A stretch of 64,000 nt of DNA. It comes from Flavobacteriales bacterium (GTDB taxonomy: Bacteria > Bacteroidota > Bacteroidia > Flavobacteriales_C > GCA-002722245). A program made the translations under genes and the position numbers. Below the pieces are notes generated by a model. The model worked only from the letters and a program-made list of their open reading frames with translations, had not been told where the DNA came from and did no database searches. Location of the stretch: the NCBI GenBank assembly GCA_947444925.1, contig CANFBW010000005.1, positions 23,601 to 87,600 of the forward strand, given 5' to 3'. Of the stretch, positions 17,908 to 25,098 are shown one piece after another. Every line of letters begins with the position of its first letter. The first letter of the stretch is position 1.

Positions 17908-20526
17908 CTACATCCCTGCCAAACCTTCTTCCAGCATTTTAATTTTCGCTTCCGCATCAGCCTTTTTCTTGCGCTCTGCGTCAATCACCTGAGGATTCGC
18001 ATTTTGCACAAAACGCTCGTTGGATAATTTTTTTTCAACCGAAATCAAAAAACCTTTATTGTACTCCAACTCCTTTAGCATACGTTCCCTTTCATCTTCA
18101 GCGTTGACTTCCAAAGGAATAAAAACCTCATCTGTTTTCACCAGAAATGATTTCGCATCAGCCACTTTTTCAAGCACATATTCAAGTGTAGATACATTGG
18201 CCAGTTTGCGCACCAAATGCTCAAAAACAGCGTAATTTTCGCGCTGTGGCGTTTTTATCTTTACCTCCAGCGATTCCTTTGGCGACAAATTGTTTTGATT
18301 GCGTACGTTGCGAATCCCCGTCACCAAATCCTTCATTATCTCACCTTGTTGCAAAACCAACACATTGTTTGATTTTTTAGACGACCACTTCAGCAGCATA
18401 ATGCTTTCACCCGCCTTGCGCTCGCCCAATTTCTGCCAAATCTCTTCTGTAATAAAAGGCATAAACGGATGCAACAATATCATTAATTCCTCAAAGTACT
18501 GTATTGTTTTTTCAAGCACATTTCGAGCAATAGGCTGTCCGAATTCAGGCTTTACCAACTCGAGATACCATGCGCAAAACTCATCCCAAATCAAACGATA
18601 AGTCTCGAGTAAAGCGTCAGAAATACGGTATTTATCAAAAGCATCGTTGATCTTCACTAAACTTTCAGACATCTTATTTTCAAACCATTCAAAAACAGCA
18701 TTGTGCTCAGTGCTTTCAGTTTCCGTAATTTCCAAGCCCTTTATCAATCGCAGTGCATTCCATATTTTATTGGCAAAATTTCGCCCTTGCTCACATTGTT
18801 TTTCATCAAAGATCAAATCGCCTCCCGCTGGTGAAGAAAACAAAACACCAACGCGAACGCCATCAACGCCATACTTGTCGAAAATTTCAAACAAATCAGG
18901 AGAGTTCCCTAGAGACTTCGACATTTTCCGACCTTGTTTATCGCGCACCATTCCAGTAAAATAAACGTCTTTGAATGGGATTTCATGTTCATACTCCAGT
19001 CCCGCCATAATCATACGCGCCACCCAAAAAAAGATAATGTCTTGCCCTGTCACCAACACATTTGTAGGATAATAATATTTAACATCAGCATTCCCCGGAT
19101 CATTGATACCATTGAAAACTGCTGTTGGCCATAACCATGAAGAAAACCAAGTATCCACAACATCTTCATCTTGTTTGAGATCAGCAATTTCAAGATTTAC
19201 ATTTCCTGATTTCTCACGTGCGATCAACAAAGCTTTCTCTGCCGTTTCAGCCACCACAAAATCATTCACTCCCGTTCCAAAATAAAAAGCCGGAATGCGC
19301 TGTCCCCACCACAATTGACGAGAAATACACCAATCATTAATATTCTCCAACCAGTGTCGATAGGTATTTACCGCATTTTTTGGATGGAATTTCAATTCTT
19401 CTTCGAGCACTACTTTCAATGCTGGCTCTGCCAAATCCTTCATTTTACAAAACCATTGCATAGATAATTTAGGCTCGACAACAGCATGCGAACGTTCTGA
19501 ACAAGAAACTTTATTTCGAATTTCCTCCACCTTCACCATTTGTCCACCTTCTTCTAAACTTTGTGCAATTAATTTTCGCGCTGCAAATCGATCTTTACCA
19601 ACAAACAATTGTGCTTTTTCATTCAATGTTCCGTCAGCATTCAATATGTCAATGATCTCTAAATTGTGCTTCATGCCCAATTTGTAGTCATTTTCATCGT
19701 GAGCTGGCGTTACTTTTAGGGCTCCCGTTCCAAATTCTTTGTCAACGTAGTCGTCAAAAATGATAGGAATCACTCGGTTTACCAATGGAACAATCGCTTT
19801 TTTACCCTTCAAATGCAGGTAACGATCATCTTCCGGATGAACACAAATGGCAGAGTCACCCAAAATGGTTTCAGGTCGAGTCGTCGCCACTGTAATAAAA
19901 TCAGCCGTTCCTTCAACTTGATATTGAACATGGTACAATTTAGAATTTACTTCTTTGTAGTACACCTCTTCGTCAGACAACGCCGTTTGACGCATTGGAT
20001 CCCAATTCACCATGCGCACTCCTTTGTATATATGTCCCTTATTGTATAAATCAACAAAAACCTTGATCACCGATTGGTATTGATTGTCGTCCATTGTAAA
20101 AGCTGTACGGTCCCAATCACAAGAAGCACCCAAACGCTTTAATTGACTTAAAATAATTCCACCATATTTCTCTTTCCACTCCCAAGCGTACTTCAAAAAT
20201 TCGTCGCGTGACAAATCTTTTTTGTTGATGCCTTTTTCCGCCAACATTTCAATGACCTTATTCTCTGTAGCAATCGACGCGTGATCAGTGCCTGGCACCC
20301 AGCATGCATTTTTTCCTTGCAAACGCGCTTTTCTAATCAATATATCTTGAAGCGTATTGTTTAGCGTATGTCCCAAATGCAACTGCCCCGTAACATTGGG
20401 CGGAGGCATTACTATGGTAAAAGGCTCCCTTTCATCGGGTGTAGATTTAAAAAAACCTTTATCCAACCAGTATTGCAGCCATTTTCCTTCAATTTCAGAA
20501 GGATCGTATTTTGTATCGATCAACAT
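17908..20526 (-). CDS. valS: Valyl-tRNA synthetase
   Basis: Charges tRNA-Val with valine and edits threonine. The 872-aa protein has the class I signatures: PPPNVTGQLHLGHTLN (HLGH as the HIGH motif, about residues 40-55) and GRKMSKSLGNSPD (KMSKS loop, about 540). Between them is the CP1 editing domain with TTRPETILGD and GTGALKVTPAHDENDY. The anticodon-binding region follows (WDEFCAWYLELVKPEF), and a C-terminal coiled-coil arm ends the protein (ERERMLKELEYNKGFL). Length is normal. A TATTTTTG -7 box lies 20 bases upstream of the ATG. The 3' end faces the YdcF gene across 7 bases with no terminator visible between. Confidence 0.96.
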   Translation of the reverse strand: MLIDTKYDPSEIEGKWLQYWLDKGFFKSTPDEREPFTIVMPPPNVTGQLHLGHTLNNTLQDILIRKARLQGKNACWVPGTDHASIATENKVIEMLAEKGINKKDLSRDEFLKYAWEWKEKYGGIILSQLKRLGASCDWDRTAFTMDDNQYQSVIKVFVDLYNKGHIYKGVRMVNWDPMRQTALSDEEVYYKEVNSKLYHVQYQVEGTADFITVATTRPETILGDSAICVHPEDDRYLHLKGKKAIVPLVNRVIPIIFDDYVDKEFGTGALKVTPAHDENDYKLGMKHNLEIIDILNADGTLNEKAQLFVGKDRFAARKLIAQSLEEGGQMVKVEEIRNKVSCSERSHAVVEPKLSMQWFCKMKDLAEPALKVVLEEELKFHPKNAVNTYRHWLENINDWCISRQLWWGQRIPAFYFGTGVNDFVVAETAEKALLIAREKSGNVNLEIADLKQDEDVVDTWFSSWLWPTAVFNGINDPGNADVKYYYPTNVLVTGQDIIFFWVARMIMAGLEYEHEIPFKDVYFTGMVRDKQGRKMSKSLGNSPDLFEIFDKYGVDGVRVGVLFSSPAGGDLIFDEKQCEQGRNFANKIWNALRLIKGLEITETESTEHNAVFEWFENKMSESLVKINDAFDKYRISDALLETYRLIWDEFCAWYLELVKPEFGQPIARNVLEKTIQYFEELMILLHPFMPFITEEIWQKLGERKAGESIMLLKWSSKKSNNVLVLQQGEIMKDLVTGIRNVRNQNNLSPKESLEVKIKTPQRENYAVFEHLVRKLANVSTLEYVLEKVADAKSFLVKTDEVFIPLEVNAEDERERMLKELEYNKGFLISVEKKLSNERFVQNANPQVIDAERKKKADAEAKIKMLEEGLAGM

Positions 20527-20545
20527 GAGAATAAATTTTGAGCGA

Positions 20546-20553
20546 CAAAAATA
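20546..20553 (-). promoter_or_regulatory. Putative -7 box TATTTTTG of valS
   Basis: Exact TAnnTTTG match on the minus strand, 19 bases before the valS ATG. The nearest TTG upstream is only 14 bases away, so the -33 element is imperfect. Confidence 0.5.
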
Positions 20554-20686
20554 GTGATTTGCTTTAACAAGTCGTTAACAGCATTTGGAATAGTATTTGA
20601 ATAGATTAGCAGCAATAAAATAGTTCAACATACATTAGACAAGCAAATAAAGGTCCGAAGCAATTAACACTAAAAATAGATCGATT

Positions 20687-21073
20687 ATGAAATACCTGTT
20701 TTTGTCCTTCCTAATACTTGCAAGTACGTTTCACGCATTTGCGCAAGACGAAGCCGAAACCAACGCACCGGTTTTAAAATTAGAAAAAATGATACTCGAC
20801 TATGGCACAGTAGCCAAAGGCTCGAATAAGATCAGATCCATTAAATTCACTAACCTTGGCAAATCGCCTTTAATCATCACCAGTTGTGAAGGATCCTGCG
20901 ATTGCACAACAGGAAAATGTCCGAAAGAACCCATTATGCCTGGCAAAAGTGGTGAAATAACAGTGAGCTACAACACTGACAAAGTAGGCAAATTCAATAA
21001 AACGGTTACAATTTCTTCAAACAATGGTAACGGAAATGTTTATTTGAATGTAAAAGGAGTAGTTCAGGAATAA
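20687..21073 (+). CDS. DUF1573 domain-containing exported protein (first of a pair)
   Basis: A 128-aa protein with a Sec signal peptide (cleavage after about residue 20, HAFAQ) and one DUF1573 domain, an immunoglobulin/ASPM-SPD-2-Hydin-like beta sandwich common in Bacteroidota secreted proteins. The domain begins LEKMILDYGTVAKGSNKIRS and contains a cysteine-rich turn CEGSCDCTTGKCPKEPIMPG, followed by the strand GEITVSYNTDKVGKFNKTV. The usual DUF1573 turn has a single SCGCT; here two extra cysteines flank it. The next gene is a clear paralog 92 bases downstream, so the pair arose by duplication and is probably co-transcribed, ending at the terminator at 21654. No enzymatic role is known for the family. 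Confidence 0.88.
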   Translation: MKYLFLSFLILASTFHAFAQDEAETNAPVLKLEKMILDYGTVAKGSNKIRSIKFTNLGKSPLIITSCEGSCDCTTGKCPKEPIMPGKSGEITVSYNTDKVGKFNKTVTISSNNGNGNVYLNVKGVVQE

Positions 21074-21165
21074 CGTTAACAAGTCATTAACAAGAATAAT
21101 TGAAAAGCTGACTTAACTTGGTACAATCATTGAAACAACACAAAGACAACCAAAACGAAAAAAAA

Positions 21166-21609
21166 ATGAAAAAACTAATTTTATCTTTTGCTATTTTGAT
21201 GACTGCTGCAATCAGCGGATTTGCCCAGGAAGCAGCGCCACAAGTTGATCCAAAAGCACCTAAAATTGAATTCCAAACTTTAGACATTGACTTTGGAACC
21301 ATTAAACAAGGATCAGATCCTTTCAGAAACGTAAAATTTACCAACACAGGAAAAACACCATTGATCATTACAACATGTCAGGGTTCATGCGGCTGCACAG
21401 TACCTACTTGCCCAACTGAGCCTACAATGCCAGGCGAAAAAGGAGAAATGCAAGTGAGATATGACACCAATAGATTGGGTGCTTTTACCAAAACAGTGAC
21501 AGTGATGTCAAATGCAGGTAATGGAACCATCACTTTAAAGATACACGGTACAGTAGAAGCTGCTGAAACTGGCTTGCCAGAAAAGAAATCAGGACCTACA
21601 GCACAATAA
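21166..21609 (+). CDS. DUF1573 domain-containing exported protein (second of a pair)
   Basis: A 147-aa paralog of the preceding gene. I chose the ATG at 21166, which gives MKKLILSFAILMTAAISGFA as a clean signal peptide; an in-frame ATG at 21118 would put 16 charged residues in front. The mature part contains IEFQTLDIDFGTIKQGSDPF, the cysteine turn CQGSCGCTVPTCPTEPTMPG and GEMQVRYDTNRLGAFTKTVT. The same four-cysteine arrangement C-x3-C-x-C-x4-C as in the first copy is kept, while the rest has diverged, so the cysteines are probably functional (disulfides or metal in the periplasm). A strong terminator follows 45 bases after the stop. Confidence 0.88.
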   Translation: MKKLILSFAILMTAAISGFAQEAAPQVDPKAPKIEFQTLDIDFGTIKQGSDPFRNVKFTNTGKTPLIITTCQGSCGCTVPTCPTEPTMPGEKGEMQVRYDTNRLGAFTKTVTVMSNAGNGTITLKIHGTVEAAETGLPEKKSGPTAQ

Positions 21610-21653
21610 GAAGTTCACAAGTTCAATTTTATCAGATTATAACTTACTTACAG

Positions 21654-21682
21654 AAAAACCCTCCGAAAATCGGAGGGTTTTT
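21654..21682 (+). terminator. Rho-independent terminator after the DUF1573 pair
   Basis: AAAAACCCTCCGA at 21654-21666 pairs perfectly with TCGGAGGGTTTTT at 21670-21682 around a 3-base loop and runs into further T residues. It separates the DUF1573 pair from the kinase-like gene. Confidence 0.92.
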
Positions 21683-21727
21683 TATTTGGTTCCATTTTCA
21701 TAATTTTCTACCATCTATTCATAATTA

Positions 21728-22612
21728 ATGAAAACATTTACATATTTACAAATTGCCAAATTCACGATTAGTGTCAGCAGCGCAGAAGATCATAAGGTTT
21801 TTATAGCTGACGGATACTTGCCTTTCGTGATCGATAAGCCACTAAACAATGATATAGTGATCGTGGTTCATCCTCAAATTCCAGCAAGTCTAATAAATAC
21901 TGAAAACATTCTTTACAAAGCGATGATTGGGAGCAATGATTTCTGGATCATTTGCAAATACAACAAAGGCTATAAATTCATAATCTACAAACAAGAAAAA
22001 CCCAATGAAATTCAACAAATTGCTTTAGTAGACGAAGGATTTACAAAATGGGAGGTATACATGTACCCACAAGAAAATAAAAAAACTGGCTTATCAGAAC
22101 TTGAAGCGCTGCAATATCCTTTAGGACCACTAATTCTTTATTACCTCACAGTAAATCACGAAGCAATAATGATACACGCTTCAGGAATTTTTGATGGAGA
22201 AAAAGGTAGGATTTTCAGCGGGTTTTCAGGAGTTGGCAAAAGCACAATGGCGCAATTATGGAAGAATGCAGGAAGCATACTTATCAATGACGATCGCCTA
22301 ATTATTAGAAGAATAAACAATCAATATCACTTTTTCAACACACCAATGTTTTATGCCGATGAGCCTAAATCTGCTCTTCTTACACACTTGTATTTACCCT
22401 ACCATTCCGCAGAAAATAAATACAATTTAATTTCTGGATCAAGAGCTGTTGCGCGACTTCTCGCCTATTGCATTCAACATGGCTATAACAAAGCGCACAT
22501 GCAACATCACCTTTCCTTTTTGACGACACTTTGTTCCCAGCTTCCAGTAGCAGAACTTGGGGTCGTGCCCACGCCAAATATAATTTCCTTCATAAAGGAA
22601 TATGATGTCTGA
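21728..22612 (+). CDS. HPr-kinase-like (HprK-related) protein of a RiPP-like locus
   Basis: A 294-aa protein whose C-terminal half is an HPr-kinase-type P-loop domain: EAIMIHASGIF near 145-155, Walker A GFSGVGKST at 165-173 and the acidic LINDDRLII at 185-193. These are the HPrK/PEPCK-like kinase blocks. The N-terminal half has no recognised motif. HprK-related proteins occur in lasso-peptide and other RiPP clusters, where some phosphorylate a C-terminal Ser of the peptide; this is the function I would test. The next gene, a signal-peptidase-like protein, overlaps it by 11 bases. Across the convergent junction lie the nucleotidyltransferase, PqqD-like protein and four mini-genes. It starts the plus-strand unit after the terminator at 21654. 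Confidence 0.82.
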   Translation: MKTFTYLQIAKFTISVSSAEDHKVFIADGYLPFVIDKPLNNDIVIVVHPQIPASLINTENILYKAMIGSNDFWIICKYNKGYKFIIYKQEKPNEIQQIALVDEGFTKWEVYMYPQENKKTGLSELEALQYPLGPLILYYLTVNHEAIMIHASGIFDGEKGRIFSGFSGVGKSTMAQLWKNAGSILINDDRLIIRRINNQYHFFNTPMFYADEPKSALLTHLYLPYHSAENKYNLISGSRAVARLLAYCIQHGYNKAHMQHHLSFLTTLCSQLPVAELGVVPTPNIISFIKEYDV

Positions 22613-23072
22613 AAAAAATAATATTATTCTAAACACCGCTTTACACATACTCAACGAAGAACTCTTGGTAAAAATGGAAGTGGCTGGAAATAGCATGTAT
22701 CCATTTCTGAGAGAAGGCGATTTCATTTTCATGCGAAAAGACGCAATGCATTTGCTTAAACCTGGCGACATCATTGCTTTCAAAAGAAACAATTATTGGG
22801 TAGCGCACCGTCTTCTTGCGGCGAAATTAAACCATGGCGAAATAATTTTTCTATGCAAAGGCGATTCTTGTGTAAAATGTGATGAGGAAATACAAAAAAA
22901 TAATTTCGTTGGGAAAATTGTGGCTTACTCAAGAAATGGCAAAAAAGTAGACCTAGAAAAAGGATGGCAAAAAAAACTAGGTCAAATATTAGTTACTACG
23001 TCACCTGTCAATAAATACATACTCAATTTAAGTATGCGCGTCATTTTCAAAATAAAAAGAATGTTGCGATAA
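22602..23072 (+). CDS. Signal peptidase-like S24/S26 family protein
   Basis: A 156-aa protein of the S26 type. The nucleophile motif is GNSMYPFLREGD (Ser31), and the second motif is GDIIAFKRNNYWVAHRLL. In standard bacterial leader peptidases the second catalytic residue is Lys (KRV); here the position reads AHR, the Ser-His form of the S26B (SipW/ER/archaeal) group, so His69 is the likely partner. No N-terminal membrane anchor is obvious; a weak hydrophobic stretch lies near the C-terminus. It overlaps the kinase-like gene by 11 bases and is therefore coupled to it. In this context it could process the mini-peptides or another exported partner. The start could also be the next codon (ATG at 22605). 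Confidence 0.82.
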   Translation: MMSEKNNIILNTALHILNEELLVKMEVAGNSMYPFLREGDFIFMRKDAMHLLKPGDIIAFKRNNYWVAHRLLAAKLNHGEIIFLCKGDSCVKCDEEIQKNNFVGKIVAYSRNGKKVDLEKGWQKKLGQILVTTSPVNKYILNLSMRVIFKIKRMLR

Positions 23073-23096
23073 ACGAACTTACAATTATGACAATTG

Positions 23097-24305
23097 CTAG
23101 GCTTTTGAAAAAGTGAATTTTAATACTATTTTACTTAGCCCTATCCATATTCTCCATAAATAGTAAATCGGCAAGAGAAATGTATATCGCATCTTGTACC
23201 TTGCAACCATATATGATTTTTGCGGAAAAACATCATCAACAACATAGCGCAATTTGCTTTTCCAGCCACTAAAGCTGCTCAAAATAATCACATTTGAAAT
23301 TTGATACTGCACTTTTGCCAAGGCCTTTTGCACACCAAATTGATCACCGTTCAATGCACAAAGAAAAACTGATTCCAGCTCGTTTATGGGTGATGCAATA
23401 CCGTCAAAAAAGAAAGGAGGCACATTTGAATTCCAATAGCTTTGACATAAAAACATAATTTGCTGCAACTCCTTCAAACAATTGTACTGAACAGAACTAG
23501 CGTATAACAAATGCCAATCAATTTGATCCCGATGCAGAAGCAGCATCTCAACAATATCGTTAAAAGAACTAAACCTAAATTGACCACTTATTAAATGAGT
23601 GTATTGATGCGTGCACAAATGCTGCAAAAGATCTTCTACACAGAAATTCCGCCCATTCACACCTGAAAAGGCGCAGAAAACACTTCTACTCCAATAATCG
23701 TCTATATTGATGTTAAAATGCGAAAACGAAGAATGCACATGACGATGTAATTCTATCACCGAATTATTTTTGATTAGACAATAAGGATGATGGAATATTT
23801 CTTGACGCTCAAAGAATTCCGATTTTTTGGGGTGCGTCAACACCAATTTCCATTCATTATTTAACAAAACATTTTTCACCCTTTCAACATCCTGTGCTCT
23901 AACCAATAAATCGATATCGTTGGTAATCCTAAGTCCATAATCAACATACAAAACATCTAGTAACATGATGCCTTTTAATGGAATAAAATCCAAACCTTCC
24001 TGCTGCAGAACCTTTGCTGCATGTGTAAAATCATTGTACAAACGAATATTACTCGATAAATATCTATAGTAATTCGCTTTTAGTGTTTTCACAACCTGGT
24101 TGGGAAGTAAATTTTGATCAGAAAACCGAGTGCAATTTTTGAAAATCAAAGCAGCTAAAGCTGTAGATTGCGCTTTAGTCAGCACGGAATCCCAATCAGA
24201 AATATTTTGAGAAATTTGCTCTAAACGCAATAAATCGGGAGAGGAAATATGAAGAGTAGAGCCTAAAAGCAAAAATTGTTCTTCCCAAGACAAATCTGAG
24301 AACAT
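23097..24305 (-). CDS. Nucleotidyltransferase family protein (NTP_transf_5 type) of a RiPP-like locus
   Basis: A 402-aa protein of the uncharacterised nucleotidyltransferase family often found in peptide-modification clusters. The diagnostic block is DFIPLKGIMLLDVLY (about 107-121) followed by GLRITNDIDLLV (about 124-135), with the two Asp of a polymerase-beta-type active site, then a helical C-terminal region with HRHVHSSF. I place the start at 24305: the stop of the PqqD gene is at 24307, so the ATG follows after one base; an upstream ATG would overlap pqqD by 68 bases. In lasso clusters relatives extend phosphate modifications on the peptide; here the substrate is unknown. It converges with the signal-peptidase-like gene, 24 bases apart. 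Confidence 0.82.
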   Translation of the reverse strand: MFSDLSWEEQFLLLGSTLHISSPDLLRLEQISQNISDWDSVLTKAQSTALAALIFKNCTRFSDQNLLPNQVVKTLKANYYRYLSSNIRLYNDFTHAAKVLQQEGLDFIPLKGIMLLDVLYVDYGLRITNDIDLLVRAQDVERVKNVLLNNEWKLVLTHPKKSEFFERQEIFHHPYCLIKNNSVIELHRHVHSSFSHFNINIDDYWSRSVFCAFSGVNGRNFCVEDLLQHLCTHQYTHLISGQFRFSSFNDIVEMLLLHRDQIDWHLLYASSVQYNCLKELQQIMFLCQSYWNSNVPPFFFDGIASPINELESVFLCALNGDQFGVQKALAKVQYQISNVIILSSFSGWKSKLRYVVDDVFPQKSYMVARYKMRYTFLLPIYYLWRIWIGLSKIVLKFTFSKA

Positions 24306-24306
24306 A

Positions 24307-24591
24307 TTAAGCCAAAACGTATTTTGATAATTTTTCAAGAAATGAAACCACATCCTGTTCAGCAGTTTCAACATCTACTTCAAACTCCTTGACCAAGGAT
24401 GCAACGATGGTTTCCAAAGAACTTACTTCGGTCAATTGCTCCCAAATGAAAGACCCGCTTTCATTTAAAGTAAACATCTCGTTCATCTCGGCGACATTGC
24501 CTTTTAACGGCACCAAAATCAAATCATTCGCCACCTTTTGAACAGCGAAGGCATTCTTGTGTGCAACAATATTCGGAATAATAGAATTCAT
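24307..24591 (-). CDS. PqqD-like RiPP recognition element protein
   Basis: A 94-aa PqqD-family protein, the small winged-helix RRE that binds leader peptides and presents them to modifying enzymes. The pattern is typical: two N-terminal strands (NIVAHKNAFAVQKVANDLIL), NEMFTLNESGSFIWEQL at about 38-54, then two helices (LETIVASLVKEFEVDVETAE, QDVVSFLEKLSKYVL). It is in the same direction as and 1 base from the nucleotidyltransferase, and 127 bases downstream of the four mini-genes whose products carry the YxxP leader motif that lasso-type RREs recognise. A free-standing RRE next to multiple short precursors is the central argument for a RiPP-like locus. Confidence 0.88.
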   Translation of the reverse strand: MNSIIPNIVAHKNAFAVQKVANDLILVPLKGNVAEMNEMFTLNESGSFIWEQLTEVSSLETIVASLVKEFEVDVETAEQDVVSFLEKLSKYVLA

Positions 24592-24718
24592 TTAGCTTAT
24601 TAAAATTGGAACAAATACGGTAAATACCATCAAAATCAATTTGATTTAAAGGAACCCCTCTGAAAACAGCACTATTGATATTTAAAGATGCCTTTCATTT
24701 AATTCGACATAACAAAAA
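24592..24718 (-). other. Gap between the precursor mini-genes and the PqqD-like gene
   Basis: 127 bases with no convincing gene. A weak A+T-rich hairpin (AAATCA/TGATTT, 24633-24638 with 24642-24647) is the only structure seen. Its position between precursors and enzymes would suit partial attenuation, but it is too weak to call a terminator. Confidence 0.4.
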
Positions 24719-24799
24719 TCAAGGTGTCCCCATTAATATCGAAATTTCACTGTCTAAATCTACCTTAATTACTTCTGGTTTCTCGTATTTCTTCTTCAT
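24719..24799 (-). CDS. Putative precursor peptide 4 (26 aa, tail ILMGTP)
   Basis: The last of four tandem mini-genes, ATG at 24799 and TGA at 24719-24721. The first 20 residues are the common leader (MKKKYEKPEV, then IKVDLDSEIS) and the tail is ILMGTP. Relative to the other copies the leader codons differ only silently (AAG at codon 2, GTA at codon 13, TCG at codon 20). It has lost most of the conserved upstream spacer: only TTTTGGACTGAT remains before the ATG, and an in-frame TAA 15 bases upstream of the ATG proves that translation cannot start earlier. The Thr near the end keeps a hydroxyl residue in the tail. Confidence 0.75.
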   Translation of the reverse strand: MKKKYEKPEVIKVDLDSEISILMGTP

Positions 24800-24820
24800 A
24801 TCAGTCCAAAATTAAGTCAA

Positions 24821-24898
24821 TTATGATGCCATTAATATTGAAATTTCACTGTCCAAATCCACCTTAATTACTTCTGGTTTTTCGTATTTCTTTTTCAT
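24821..24898 (-). CDS. Putative precursor peptide 3 (25 aa, tail ILMAS)
   Basis: Third mini-gene, ATG at 24898 and TAA at 24821-24823. The leader is identical to the others and the tail is ILMAS, ending in Ser. About 88 bases spanning the gene's 5' part and upstream spacer are almost identical to copy 2, so these two are the most recent duplicates, yet their last four codons are different. This contrast of fixed leader and changed tail is what precursor families of modified peptides show. Confidence 0.78.
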   Translation of the reverse strand: MKKKYEKPEVIKVDLDSEISILMAS

Positions 24899-24954
24899 AT
24901 CAGTCCAATTAATTAAATTTTTCTCCACTAAATCAAATTCATCTCCTAAAATTA

Positions 24955-25038
24955 TTAGGTAGGTGACAACATTAACGTTGAAATTTCACTGTCCAAATCC
25001 ACCTTAATTACTTCTGGTTTTTCGTATTTCTTTTTCAT
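24955..25038 (-). CDS. Putative precursor peptide 2 (27 aa, tail TLMLSPT)
   Basis: Second mini-gene, ATG at 25038 and TAA at 24955-24957. Common leader followed by TLMLSPT, the longest tail, with Ser and Thr close to the C-terminus. The 60-base spacer from the stop of copy 1 is a multiple of three and stays open in the same frame (it would read ...LGDEFDLVEKNLINWTD before the Met), which is odd for non-coding DNA, but copies 1 and 4 have in-frame stops there, so the ATG is the likely start. Confidence 0.78.
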   Translation of the reverse strand: MKKKYEKPEVIKVDLDSEISTLMLSPT

Positions 25039-25098
25039 ATCAGTCCAATTAATTAAATTTTTCTCCACCAAATCAAATTCATCACCTAAAACGATTAC

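Noticed and set aside
24306..24374. Longer start of the nucleotidyltransferase
   Set aside because: It would overlap the PqqD gene by 68 bases, while the ATG at 24305 follows the PqqD stop after one base and starts the conserved region.
24528..24690. Open frame of about 50 codons on the minus strand overlapping the gap and the PqqD start (reading ...FRGVPLNQIDFDGIYRI...)
   Set aside because: It has no start codon in a suitable place and runs out of frame through the well-supported PqqD gene; length is possible by chance in A+T-rich DNA.
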